In this document: piece by piece, positions 23,561 through 35,260 of the stretch
Layout of the letters: every line of letters starts with the position of its first letter
How positions within the stretch are numbered: the first letter of the stretch is position 1
Assembly: GCA_902702965.1 (NCBI GenBank)
Contig: CACRXP010000187.1
Coordinates: 888,389-952,388, forward strand
Length of the DNA: 64,000 nucleotides
Direction: 5' to 3'
DNA from: Spirometra erinaceieuropaei
Lineage: Eukaryota > Platyhelminthes > Cestoda > Diphyllobothriidea > Diphyllobothriidae
Notes under the pieces: model-generated
Seen by the model: only the letters and a program-made list of their open reading frames with translations
The model's database searches: none
What the model was told of the DNA's origin: nothing
Translations under genes and position numbers: made by a program

Positions 23561-26500
23561 ATGAGTTTTCTTTTCGAAACGGTTGCTCTAGTAGTGTTTT
23601 AAAATCCATCCCTTTTCTCTCTATATATTTCATTCTCCTATTCTCATTCACCACATTACCTGTCCTTCTCCGTACACGTCCTTGCTGCTAGTTGATCAGT
23701 GACTTGTGTTGTCTTTGGGAGTTATAGCAATACTTTCTCTGCAGACGGTGTAGCGACGTAAATGTCGGTTTCATGCGATGCACCAATAGGTCCTATATTT
23801 CCTCTCCTTTATCGGACTCACGCTCAATCCGAGAATGTTTACATCGGCATTGTCAGTATCAATGTCGTCTGAATAAATGAGATTTGATCAGTGACCGCTT
23901 GAGAACTCAGGCCGTTTGGTTTATGTAGGACATCAGAACTAGCCTCGTCCTTGCGCACAGCGCTATCGCGATCAGAAAAGATCAGTCGTTAAGTACTATG
24001 TAATGATGCCGGCGAATGTATCTGCTGCGGCAACTGCTCCGGTCTGTATTCTAGCTACGCTGTTTGAGATATTCGGAATCGCGGTGACGAAAGAAAACAA
24101 GCTGTCGCTTGAGATGACAACTCTTCTTTCGTCTTTTGTACGCAACTTTTATGTGAGAGCCATTTAAATTTCAACGGTGTTAGAAGTACCGTCATGACTA
24201 ACGAAGACCAGCCTCGGGTATTCCAATATGCAATATCTCTTCTGGCAAGGATTGGGAGACGCAAAAAAGGATCATCGAAAATAAGTATAGTCAGTTTTTT
24301 GTGCGTGATTCTGAGCGAGACAGCGTTATGTTGATTGTGCCAGAGAACTCCTGGATGCCGTCACTTAATCGCGGACCGTGTCAGTCGTTACGCACAACCA
24401 AACGCACACTAAAACTGTTGGCGTACACGGCGCATCCATCCTTTAGAAACTTTCCTAATCAGAAACATCTATCACACGTTCAGCCATCTATAATGTCAAT
24501 GACCTGCCATTATCCATTCAAATACCGCAAGAGTTAAACACATCTACCTACATCCACATGTTACACGCGAAACGCCGTGCCCGCCTTCCAAAGGAACATG
24601 TTTCCTGCGTGTTATCCCGGAGAGAGCCGGCCCAGTTAACGACAAGATCTTATTTCGCAGCCGTTACTCTCTGCAACCAACCGGAGGCAGAGTTGGTTGC
24701 TGAAATTGAAGCGCTGAGCACACGAATATAGCAGAACGCGAACGAAAAGGACCAACACGCAAAGGCAAGTCAGCAAGCAAACAATTGCAACCTAGGTTGC
24801 GGACTTATCTAAATCAACGGGGTGACGATGCGATGATCCGTGTGACTCCCGACCATAAGTTTAGACGGTGCGTGAGGGGCAGAGGAGAAGGGTGGAGTAT
24901 AAAAGCGAAATAGATGTAATGGGGGCGACAATTCATCTACTAAATCAGGTTCTAACTGATTGCGTCCGGCGGAGATGCAGACAGAGCTACATCTCGTAGA
25001 TGCCGAGACGGTTATCCCTTTGGCTGGTGACGGCAGTAGCAAAACGGAGCCGAGTTACCCGGTCAGTAAGTCGGGGGAGGTGTTCCGATTCCCGTGCCCA
25101 CTTTAGCGGGAACCGGGTATGTTATTCCTATCAAATTACCTCCTAAACCAGCTTACTCTATGGGATTCACACAAAAATGCCAAGATCGGCAGTTACTCAC
25201 ATAATCACAGCTTAATACGGACATCCGGGAGACCGCACGCATAAGCAATTCTCGAGCATCAGGGAATATATTGTGCCAGGCATCAAAATATTTGTTAAAT
25301 TACATTCGATGTAGCTGACATTTATTAGTTGATTATTATCATGATCACCACTTAGATCGTTCAAGCCATCTTTGCGCACCATCTTCTTTAATGAAATGTG
25401 AGTGCTTTTGTCTATTTTTGGACCTGATACCAGCTAGTTTAAGTAACTTCTAACTGCCAGAATTTCAACTGTCTTGCACGGTAGCCCGGGCAGGCGGTCA
25501 CGCCGAACTTAAGACATAAGAGGTGATTCCAGATGTGTACGCTTGCAATAGCCGATTTTGCAAATGCAGAAATAGGTGAAAAATGGAAACACCAGTCTAA
25601 ACCTGACTGCCTCTAGAGTGCTTTCCATGGTTACGTAAGTACAAGCGGTGGTCAGACTGTTATATCTCCAATGATCCTTTTTTCTCTAAAGTTATCAGGA
25701 AACTGAATTATGTACCTTGGGTTCATCCTCAAAAAATTGCTGTGTTGTAAGCAAATGGGGTCTGTATTAGGGAAGGATGTGGACAGTGGATGCGCAGGCT
25801 AGGTGTGGAACAAATGCTTACGCCAAAATTCATTTGAAAATTGACAATCATAAAAAGGCTTGAGATGAGCATATGTGTATCAAGGTGATATAGAGCATAA
25901 GCACAGGGGAAGACTACACGAGCCAGCTTGTTTTGTTGTTCTGGGCCTTCAACATCGTGTATGAGTAAGATATAGCATGGACAGCAGAACGAACAACACT
26001 CATAAGTGGTCCAAAGTAAACATTGACCGTTGATGTACGACGGGAGGTGACTGAGCTGCACACTTTACGATGTCGCCAGATCGATAAATCGACTGACTGA
26101 GTTTTCGTCCGATATCCAGAATTCAATTGATGCTCGGCCTGTTTTATTCCCGGCTTGAGCAATTATCATGTTTGATGCGAAGTTGAACTCAGAATCCATC
26201 TCAAACAATCAACCTATCGATTGAGCCTCGGCACATAGCGCCTGAACATCCGCATCTACAGTGCATGATCAATCTCATGAAAAGTTTGCCGAAACTTTGA
26301 AATGCGTTTTTAACTACGAAGGATTCAAAAGATGGTCTTGTAATATTAGTAATCATGTGGCATATACATATAATATTTTGAACTCGCCTGGATGTTGGAT
26401 TATGAATGCACTTCTTTTTAAACCTTCAGCGGAAATCGTGGATGGTAAACATGATTTTTATAAAATACGTGAACGAATATATGCCTTATTTTGTTTGTTT

Positions 26501-28620
26501 GGCAAAAACCACATGCCATTATGCTTATTAGCCTACGAGAGGTTTGCGATCTATTCTTTAAAAAAGTTCCTAGCAGTGAGTTTTTGAAGACCGTGCGATG
26601 TTCATATATACAGTATCGCACATGTCGGTTTACTAACGCTCCTCGTGTTATATAAAACGCAGCCCTTATCCATTGCAGAATTTCATGGACGCTTTATAGT
26701 CTCCTTTTAAAGACATAGAGCAATATATGATTTTCATTATGCAGGACGTATGCAGCTTGTGGAATGCAATCGCCAAACGCTAATGCAAGAGCTAGTCATG
26801 CTGAAAAGCATATTTACGTGCATGTTGTCTATAACATATATTTGAGTTCATCAAATCAATATGTAAAATGCATTCTACGTAAGTAGTTTCGAGAGGTAGG
26901 CGTCGTCGGTGGACCCCAAACGCCCCCCCTCTCATTTCTGTTAGACACGTCTCAGGCAGTGAAAAAGCAAAAACGCCTGTGTATATATGCGCGTACCTTG
27001 AAAGTGCATCTTCTGGCCTCGGTTCTCCGAAGGATTCACGGCACATATTTGCAGTCTCACCTCAAGACTAGAGGAATCGAAATGCCCATGGGTCGGAGAA
27101 GGCAGCGCATGTCGGTTTGATCGAGCGCGACAGGACTGCCTTCGTGAATGAAAAGGAGACCTTCCGAGGGCTCAGAATCAGGGCGAAATGTGGTTACTAT
27201 TGCATTGCAAAATATGTGGCCTGGGCGACTTCAGGAATGAGGATGACTTTACGTGTGAATTAAGAAATTGACCTGGCTGCGGCAGACCTAACCGAGTTGA
27301 TCAGCGAGAACGTCATTGGTTTGGTGGGACACCCATAAAACCTTCACAAGATGGGCGAACAACGAACCGAGCAGCCACGACCAGTCAGGCTTGCCTTATC
27401 TGTCTGTATCGCACCAAACCACTCAGACGTCTGACTAGCCTGTTCAGGAAATAAATAGCTGAATCATGCCACATCACTTAGAAGCGTATCTGATGCGTGG
27501 GTTAATTTCGTGTGGCGTCTGTTTAATGGAGGTTTCACGTCAATTTGAGTACTGCCCACTATCTCAGTTACAGTGCATGAAGGCGCGTATGACGCTTATG
27601 ACATCAAAGTAATTTTCCGTACAAAAGACAGGGTTGTGTGAAGTGAGTAATCATCGTCTACGTGCCTAGGTTAACGAGTTTCTAAAAACTCAGTCCGCAA
27701 CATTTTTCAGTCTAACAAACTCGGTATTCAAGGTGGGAAGACGGCAAATGTCGCACATTCTTTTTAAACAGCAAAGGCATTCGCGAGCAGATTGCCTGAG
27801 TTGTGCCACATAGCATACAGCAGACCAACCAACGCACTCTCCTCCAATTCACAGAATGACCCACTCGCTTCAGGAGAAAGCAGTACCGTTGAATTCGAGT
27901 ATTCGACTGATCTTCACTGTTTAATGACCAAATGAGCAAATATATTAAGACCGTGTCTCGAATGCGAGTGTGACTGCCTAAGCATCGCAACTCCAGAAGA
28001 TCAAGATTTGTTTTACGAAACAGTATCAGTCATTCAGTCTATGCGATTTCATTAGGGCCCTACCGAAACACAGTCAAAACTGCATTAAGACGTCAAAATA
28101 TAATCCTCCCAGGATTTTAGCAACTACTCCAACTAGAACCCCTCACCAGTTTCAGGGGTTGAGTGAACTCAGTGGTGGTTGGAGGGGAGTATCGACAACG
28201 TCACTGAAAACATGTCCTCGATACTGGGCGGTAGTCCATCTATAAATCGTAGGGGCTATAGAAAATCTTGCTGACAGTCGACACTGTCAGTGGTTGAGCA
28301 ACGGAACCAGGGAGTATTCCAGTTAAATGAACAGAAAACTGCCTCGTTCATGCGGACACATCCTTCATGTCCCGGCTCCTTGCGTGTTTATACATCTCAG
28401 TTCCAGAAGAAATAACATATAATCAGATTTCCGAACCTGCATTCTGTTAGTCAGCACGAGACAAAAGGCGCTAAGTGAATCGCTAGCACTCTTTTTTCGT
28501 CAAGGCAATTCAATATACCTCAAATGTCATTACCCGCACTCACACAAACACACACATGAGTAGTTTCCGCAGCAAATGCACTAAATGACACCGCTACATA
28601 GTCCTTTAGAACTGACCTTC
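23560..28620. other. About 5 kb with no gene recognised
   Basis: Apart from the MITE fragment at 26259, open frames are short and carry no motif. A TATAAAAG at about 24896 is preceded by GC-richer DNA but leads to no recognisable exon. Parts of 28030-28500 loosely resemble 37240-37400, so more degenerate repeat is likely. Confidence 0.4.
26259..26420. mobile_element. Foldback MITE, left-end fragment
   Basis: It starts TA|CAGTGCATGATCAATC, then TCATGAAAAGTTTGCCGAAAC and GAAATGCGTTTTTAAC, which match the arm of other copies. Similarity fades after about 26370-26420. The 108-codon frame from 26261 is carried by it and is not treated as a gene. Confidence 0.5.
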
Positions 28621-28937
28621 TTTGATCCAGATGATGCTGCACGCAAGAACGAGGATAGTTCGAGTGCCGTGCACAAACCAATTAGTTTGGTGTGTGAGGC
28701 TGTCTCTTCTAAAAGACCTCTCGCAGTCGAACAAGGATGACATAAACAGAGCGGCTATGGAGGTCTGCAAGGCACATCCCGCCTCTCGACTCACATCTCA
28801 AACGCGCGCTGCGAAACACAGTTTGCTAAATTGGCAACCTTCAGTTGGCGTCCCCCAGGTTGAATTTTGAAGGAAGTCCAATCCTTGCGTGCATTCAATT
28901 TTGGTGTATTGAAGGACAGTTAGAATTACTGGCAATT

Positions 28938-29375
28938 ATGATCCTATCATTATCTGGGCGTGGCTTGAAAAAAATAGGGTATATCTTTGTTCTGCTTCTG
29001 GTCTTTGTGTTTTACAGCGAGTGGAAAACTGTTCCAAAGGCCTTACCTACAAAATCTGCCATCCCCACTAGTCAATCGATCTCATCTCGCAGATGCCTAG
29101 CCGAAAGCCTTGAACTCTGTCAGCCAGACGTCAGCACCACAATCAAAGTGGTAGACGCCCACTTCCGGTCATGTCGATTTGAAAGAGAACTATTTTATAC
29201 GACCCCCGGAGACAACGATCTCGTAGATAGATGTATCTCTTTCGAGGGTTTGGTCTATGTGTCGGAAGATGAGTGGGCCAACGTTCGGATACCTCAGGCA
29301 TACATGGCCTATCCAATGGATGTGGACCTCACCAAGGTCGTGTTCGCGCATTCCAATGGTTTGGCTGTGAACGTG
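28938..29375 (+). CDS. GT31 glycosyltransferase gene A, exon 1
   Basis: The 438-bp first exon (146 codons) ends in phase 0 at GTG|GTAAGT. It encodes a short basic cytoplasmic tail, a single hydrophobic segment at about residues 13-27 (IGYIFVLLLVFVFY), and a stem region. This is type II Golgi membrane topology. The start at 28938 was chosen over the in-frame ATG at 28845 because it places the membrane segment near the N-terminus and gives the same exon length as the paralogues. The stem piece DEWANVRIPQAYMAYP aligns with TDWKRPINPDVFLFYP in gene D. No TATA box was recognised upstream. Confidence 0.75.
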
Positions 29376-30289
29376 GTAAGTGCTATCTGAAAATAGCTTC
29401 CACAGTTAAGTTTAATCATGCTATTCTGTCAAAACCGAAGCATAGATTTTATGAAATAACGTTCGCATTCTCAGGAGTGTTGGCATGTAAGAAAATACGC
29501 AATTAGATGTGATAATTCATGAATCGTTAATTGAAATTCTGAAATATGTCCTTGACTCAAACAGTTTACCCAAGCAGATTTGTACTATTAATAATCATGT
29601 ATTATAATAGCATAAGCAATCACCTACTTCAGGAAGGCGACTTACAAACGAACTTCCTTTTGGCTTCCTGTAACTATTATAGTCGGAAAGGATTGACCAC
29701 ATAATCGGAATGAAATCGATCTATTCTCTGTTGATGCCCTTGGGATCTGAGCTATAGTGTAAGGAAATGGCAAAATAAATTTATTATTTTCTTCATTTTG
29801 TAGAGACTACGTCTTCTGCTAATGTTATGCTTGCAGGAAGGGTATTATTCGGATATAATAATTTTATCAATATACAACCCATTGAGACCATGAAATGGTA
29901 ATGTTCGTGTGCATATAAAAAGTTAGTTACTACACGAAGCACCAAGGATTCAAGCAAGTTAATTCCATGTAGTAGGCCTGGAGGCGTTCGCCTGTGTATG
30001 GCCTAACTAAACCATCGCCATTCATGTAGGGAGAGATGACAGTATCTGCACACAGTTTAGCCGTGACTTTTGCGAACAAATTCGCACTCGCACAATTTGT
30101 TCACTTAAGCTGCGGACCAATCCCTCCAAAAACCGAACCTCTAGGCACACTCTAGCAAACACATTATAAGTGTGCAAACATGAGTTGACATTTTAACACA
30201 GTTCCTGCACAATCACAGATATTTGACTGTATATATGTCCATGCGCGAATTAACTATATCTGCGCATCCGAAATCCTTTGCATTTGCAG
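29376..30289 (+). other. Intron of GT31 gene A
   Basis: This 914-bp phase-0 intron is AT-rich, with GTAAGT and TTTGCAG borders. A short piece near 29500-29610 resembles the left arm of the foldback MITE (ATTCATGAAT and GAAATTCTGAAAT spaced as in other copies). Nothing else is recognised. Confidence 0.65.
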
Positions 30290-31081
30290 AAACCAATCAA
30301 CAACCTCAACATCTCCATTGTCTACAGCAGCAAGTCAGTTTGTACGCAAGAAAATGCTAATTCCTTCTGGACAGTGATCATCGTGAAGAGCGCCCTCTCA
30401 AACTACGCCCGGCGACTTCAGTTGCGCGAAGTCATTCGGCGACAGGTTGCCAAACTCGGAGTCAAGGTGGGGGTCCTCTTCAGTCTTGGGCTTCCCGAAA
30501 ACGGTCAAATAGCGCCCAAACTCCTCAAAGAAGTCGCACAATTCGATGACATCCTGCTCGCCAGCTACACCGACACCTACCACAATCTGACCCTCAAGAC
30601 GATCTCCAATCTGCGCTTTGTTCACCACAACTGTCTGCACACCAGTCCCTCTTTTGTCTTCCTCGATGATGATCATGGAATCAATCTGCAACAGCTGCGC
30701 CAATTCTTCTCAAATTTGTCCCTCGTGGAGGTCCGCAGAAGCGTGTTTGGTCTTATTAACTATAACAAACCGGTGATTCGTGATGCTGATCATAAATGGT
30801 TCACCTCGATGTCGGACTACCCGTTCCCACATTATCCTGATTATCCTTCCGGTCCTTGCTATATCATCGGCGCCGGTATTATACACAAGCTCTCGATCGC
30901 TGCAGCCTTCACGCGCCTCATGCCCAATGAGGACGTCTATGTGGGCATGATGTTGATGAAGCTGGGTGTCAATGTTCAAACCCTACCAAATATACGCATC
31001 CACCGCTCACATTTTCCTCGAGACTTTTCTCCCCTGGCAGCAGGTCTGCAATTCTTCGCCAAAGAACTTGACATAGCATAG
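30290..31081 (+). CDS. GT31 glycosyltransferase gene A, exon 2 (catalytic)
   Basis: The second exon opens after TTTGCAG in phase 0 and runs 264 codons to a TAG, giving a 409-residue protein with exon 1. It carries the marks of the beta-1,3-galactosyltransferase family (GT31). WTVIIVKSA opens the fold, YTDTYHNLTLKT is the D-x-Y-x-NLTLK motif, FVFLDDD at about 270-274 is the metal/UDP-sugar DxD motif, YPDYPSGPCYIIGAG is the acceptor-side loop, and NEDVYVG with acidic residues at about 360-361 is the catalytic-base region. It should transfer a hexose from UDP-sugar to glycolipid or glycoprotein in the Golgi; the acceptor cannot be told. Possible N-glycosylation sites include NIS, NLT and NLS. 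The gene appears intact. Confidence 0.85.
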   Translation, partial: KPINNLNISIVYSSKSVCTQENANSFWTVIIVKSALSNYARRLQLREVIRRQVAKLGVKVGVLFSLGLPENGQIAPKLLKEVAQFDDILLASYTDTYHNLTLKTISNLRFVHHNCLHTSPSFVFLDDDHGINLQQLRQFFSNLSLVEVRRSVFGLINYNKPVIRDADHKWFTSMSDYPFPHYPDYPSGPCYIIGAGIIHKLSIAAAFTRLMPNEDVYVGMMLMKLGVNVQTLPNIRIHRSHFPRDFSPLAAGLQFFAKELDIA

Positions 31082-31389
31082 AATGTTGTCATCTTTTGCA
31101 GCTGAAATTCAAATATACCATTTTTTTTTACTAGAATGTTCACCTGTTCTTATTCTTGGAAAATACACCGGGATCAGTTATATTTAGGCGGCACCTACTC
31201 TCTATCATTCAGCTCTTCTCGAAGAAGTACGTATATGGAATTATCACATAACTCGCAGATTTGCATCGACTTTTTATACGAAATAGCTGTGAAGTTGTTG
31301 AGCTACCCCAGACAAGACAATCAATTAATTCTCACGGTTTTATGCTCCGAAATATTAAACGCCATTTGGTCCAGATAATGGCAGCTAGA

Positions 31390-32010
31390 GTGCGACGTAT
31401 CTGCAGAACTGAAGCACCTGCGGGATATACTCCACGAAAACGGATACGTAAATTATTTACCCTCCGAAGTATAGGGGAATGCACTGAAAAACACATTATG
31501 GGAACTGCAGAGAAGAAAGGCGTATTTATAATACTAACTTTTCATGAGGGGCGGGGCTGGGGACGCTGCACGTGACCTAGTTTGAAAACGTCTGAAGACA
31601 GCCATCGGTAGCGCTTTCTCCCCGGCTAATTTACGCATATTTTTCACGGAATATCCCTCCTCCGCTTGGGAGGTAAAGACCGACTATCGTTGACGGCCAC
31701 ATCGATGTATATTTGTTTATTCGCTTGCTCATGTGGACGCATTGGTCGCTCAATGAGGCGTCTGGAAAGGGGAGTACGTGAACACATACCGGCCTAGATA
31801 GGTAGAGGTGAGAAGGAATTGATTTCGAGTTCTATTCTCGCACGCTTTGTCGATACGAATCACCGAGTCGATGCCAAAGAAGCCTTTCAGATTGTCTACC
31901 GGACACCAGCACGCGTCTCCAGAGGTATAGGCCAAATAGTGCTAGCTACAGTCCAATCAGTATCAATACGGTTAGCCAATCCAGTGCTATGTTTTCAGAA
32001 GACTTTGACA
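31390..32010 (+). mobile_element. Penelope-like element tail, second direct copy
   Basis: The frame from about 31730 reads CGRIGRSMRRLERGVREHIPA, a stop, then SSSILARFVDTNHRVDAKEA, IVYRTPARVSRGIG and IRLANPVLCFQKT. It aligns throughout with 22040-22320 and with the 9309 fragment. It lies about 300 bp downstream of the GT31 gene A stop and so may limit that gene's 3' UTR. Confidence 0.65.
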
Positions 32011-32246
32011 TAGGCGCTCTTTCTTCTGTCGCCAACACAGATCCCAGATAATGACTGCACGTCGCCTTGACTTCCTGATGGTAGTGGTGTTCGCACAGTA
32101 TATCAGACGTCCAAAAATTACTCACATACTATGTCCCCCCTCCCCATCGTTCCTTTGACTCAATGACCACGACACGCCGGCCACGCCATAGCACGCCTCG
32201 CCATGCGAGTGGCGCGTGAAGGTGAGTGTTAATAGACACTGAATCA

Positions 32247-32458
32247 NNNNNNNNNNNNNNNNNNNNNNNNNNNNNNNNNNNNNNNNNNNNNNNNNNNNNN
32301 NNNNNNNNNNNNNNNNNNNNNNNNNNNNNNNNNNNNNNNNNNNNNNNNNNNNNNNNNNNNNNNNNNNNNNNNNNNNNNNNNNNNNNNNNNNNNNNNNNNN
32401 NNNNNNNNNNNNNNNNNNNNNNNNNNNNNNNNNNNNNNNNNNNNNNNNNNNNNNNNNN
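32247..32458. other. Assembly gap (212 Ns)
   Basis: A run of unknown bases. It begins inside or beside a Gypsy fragment whose second copy at 38350 continues normally, so a collapsed or unresolved repeat is the likely cause. Confidence 0.98.
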
Positions 32459-32990
32459 GAACCCCTGGAAGGTTTAGGATACTTTGCGGAGGCCAAACGA
32501 CATGTGCGGGTACCGAGGAAGACCAAGGGGAGAAGGTGCTACCGTCTTCGAAACATTGGCCGGGACGATGACGATCTGATGGAAGGCACGAAACAGATCG
32601 ATCTTCGAGCATGCATATTTACCTGCAAAATCCTAAAAAGTCGACAGTGTGGTTGTTTAGGATCCTGTAGTCACCGCTGGGACGCCAGTTAACAGTGGCT
32701 GCTTGGGAACAGTATGGAGAGGTGAGATCGTGAAACTACAAATTTAGGGATGGTGATCATTTAAAGAATGTGCTAGATCAAGTTCAGTTTAGTTTTATTT
32801 GTGGGAAATATAGGTGTTGGACCTGTAAGCTCCTTCTTTGTTGAAAGATGCAAACTATATCAGAAATCCGAAAATAAACACATCAAACAGCTACAGATTT
32901 TCTTCAGATTGGAAAAGTTTTCGAGACCAGACAGATAAACAAATTGTGTCAGGAGTTAAGAACATTAAAGTTACTAAATGTGATGTACAT
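32459..32990 (-). mobile_element. Ty3/Gypsy reverse transcriptase fragment, copy 1
   Basis: On the - strand this aligns over about 530 bp with 38385-38930. The coding part includes CLPSDRHRPGQCFE and, in a shifted frame, a PxGLxxxxxMSFGLRKV core equivalent to the Gypsy TPFGLFEFxxMPFGLRNA motif. Frameshifts and a stop make it inactive. The far end is lost in the N run. Confidence 0.65.
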
Positions 32991-33034
32991 TAAAATTTAT
33001 TCGATTATTTCTTTGTGTAACTGATTTGCAACAG

Positions 33035-33120
33035 CCTTCAGATGACAATTCGGACGCCATCACCGATGACTTCTATGATGTGAACTTTAAGAAGGCGGGC
33101 AATGGAACGGTGACTTGCAG
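33035..33120 (+). CDS. Orphan exon candidate (86 bp)
   Basis: The stretch has a fair acceptor (GATTTGCAACAG) and a donor (CAG|GTGCAT). One frame only is open, reading SDDNSDAITDDFYDVNFKK and ending VTC, acidic and codon-like. It lies just outside the Gypsy repeat. No family is recognised and no partner exon is found within a few kb on +, so it may be part of a gene with long introns, or chance. Confidence 0.25.
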
Positions 33121-34189
33121 GTGCATGAGGTTATAGTGATGTAAGCCTTGTTTCACATCTATCAAGCGTTATCTTCCCCTTACCCACCTCAGTCCTGCGT
33201 CAAGTAGACCGCAATGGCCGACAATGTCGAACAGTCCGTCTGCGCTTGCCCTGAATGTATGCTCCGCGCACAAAGGACCAGGATTTTGAACAATATGAAG
33301 ACGGGGACTCGAAACCCCAACAGACCGTCAGTGCCGCATTCTAATTCGTTCGCATCTTTATAATTTGTCCAACATTGCCTTTACTTAACTCCATTGGAAA
33401 TAATCACACTATCTGGCTGTGATATATTCTCGTGGAAGCTGCAAGACATTCGCTGTTGGCTAAGCCCGCCTTACAGCAAATCGTCTTTGTGGCAGCCCGT
33501 GTTTGTGCCCATATGGGGAGCCAGGTAACGTGTGGCGCGATCAGCCATCGTCGCCCAATCCTAGCATCTGATGTTTTACCGGCTCGGACGGTGGACTGAT
33601 GCATGGATGAGGTGTGAGATCAAAACAGAGGAATTATAATTATTAGGCAAATAGTTACCTAAGTATCAAAAGGGTATTAGCGTGGTAAAGTAAAAACCAA
33701 TGTGTTGGAGAGAGATGGAAACACGAGATCAACGCGGAACAATAGATTCCCACTGCTCTACTAGCGTATTTAATATTACAATAAATCGTACACCTTTTCG
33801 AGGCTTTTCAAGGCTTCGAATGATGTCAGAGGACAGAAAGATTGTCCCACTAAGGGCAGACAGAGAGCTGGGCTGCAATGACTCCCACTTACACGACCTC
33901 GTCTCTGTTGATAACCACGCAGCCGCCACTAACATCTGCGAGAACAGGGTTCATACTGCGCGCACACACCCGGTGTGTGGCACGCGTAGACGGGCATTTT
34001 AATTTCGCCAATCACTTTAACCTAACCGCCCCTCCCCCACCACATCTGGCCAACGTGGTGAACAACAAGCCTTGCGTGGCACGCGTAGATGCGCTGCCTA
34101 GCTCTGATGCACGAGTCTGTCCCACCACACATTCACTCCCTTAAAAGTCGCCGATGTTCCGCCCACGCCATGGTGCACGGGGAGGTCTA

Positions 34190-34620
34190 ATAATACCACC
34201 ACTACTACCACTGCTACTACTACAGCTACTACTATTACTATTAATACTACCACCACTGACAATATTTCTACTAATACCACTACTACTGCTACTACTACTA
34301 CTACTACTACTACTACTAGCACTGCTACTGTTTCTACCAATACTGCAGCCGCCAACACAACTACTAGTAACAAAGACAACAACTCTATTAATGCTGGTAA
34401 TAGTACTACTATTATTACTACCATTGCCAGTACTATTGCCACCCCTACTACTATTATTATTACTACTACCACCACCACTATTTACAACAACAACAACAAC
34501 TCAAATGCTGATGATACTAGTGCTACTTATACTGCTACTGCAACTACTACTAATACTACTACAACTACTACCGGTGATACTACTACTACTACTACCACTA
34601 CTACTACTACTACTAACAAT
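34190..34620. repeat. Long ACT/CTA-type trinucleotide microsatellite
   Basis: About 430 bp consists almost entirely of three-base units of the ACT/ACC/GCT/ATT kind. Their phase is kept throughout, with many point changes and short AAC runs. It gives false poly-Leu and poly-Val open frames on both strands. Confidence 0.95.
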
Positions 34621-34844
34621 CTAGTCATGCAGTATGTACAGCACCATATCCCTTTCCCACCCTCCTCCAGTCGTATTGCATTTATAGCACCAGCGGGTCC
34701 AGGAGAGATGACGGCCAAAGATGCTGCACAATTCGGGTATTGCTACAAAATATAAACAGACAAGCCATCAAAATGTTTCTTTCTTAATCTTCCACACACA
34801 CAGTCGATATCTACAAACTGATGGTGAACTGATTTGTGCTTCAG

Positions 34845-35260
34845 CAACCTCATGTACACATCTGACTTCTAAAATATTGAACTTTTCTGGCGGGTGAGGT
34901 ATTGAATTCAACGGCGGTGGTTAATATTACAACTTAAGTTAAGCTATATTTTCGAGTCCAAAAGGCATTTCGGAATATCGGTTAACATTGCATGAGTAAG
35001 CACACCTATTGTAGGTGTCTATTCCATACGTGCACTCTTAGGCGAACCGAAATCCAGCAATAGGTGACGGATGGAAACATCCTTCTAAATTTGATTACTA
35101 TAAATTGCCAACTAATAGTGATCAGGTTACTCCACCTAGTTTTCAGTCCGTTTTCATTCATACTTCTCTGAACTATTCGTTGCTAATCGTTGGTCAATGG
35201 CTTGTGCAGTCTGTGAGACTCCGATATGTGCTTTGTCTGCAGATAACGTGCATTAGGGTT
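34845..35260 (+). repeat. Interspersed repeat, second copy of 22330-23560 family
   Basis: It is collinear with pieces at 22350-22420 and 23130-23500. The order tail (31390) then this block mirrors 21770 then 22330, with about 2.8 kb of other DNA inserted here (Gypsy fragment, gap and microsatellite). Confidence 0.55.

Noticed and set aside
24690..25100. TATAAAAG with GC-rich surroundings as a promoter
   Set aside because: No exon, splice site pair or homologous gene follows within reach.
33290..33340. GGGTTTCGAGTCCCC on - as a tRNA B box
   Set aside because: No A box, acceptor stem or cloverleaf can be drawn around it.
34098..34624. Long poly-Val and poly-Leu open frames on both strands
   Set aside because: They are translations of the trinucleotide microsatellite and contain no domain or start context.
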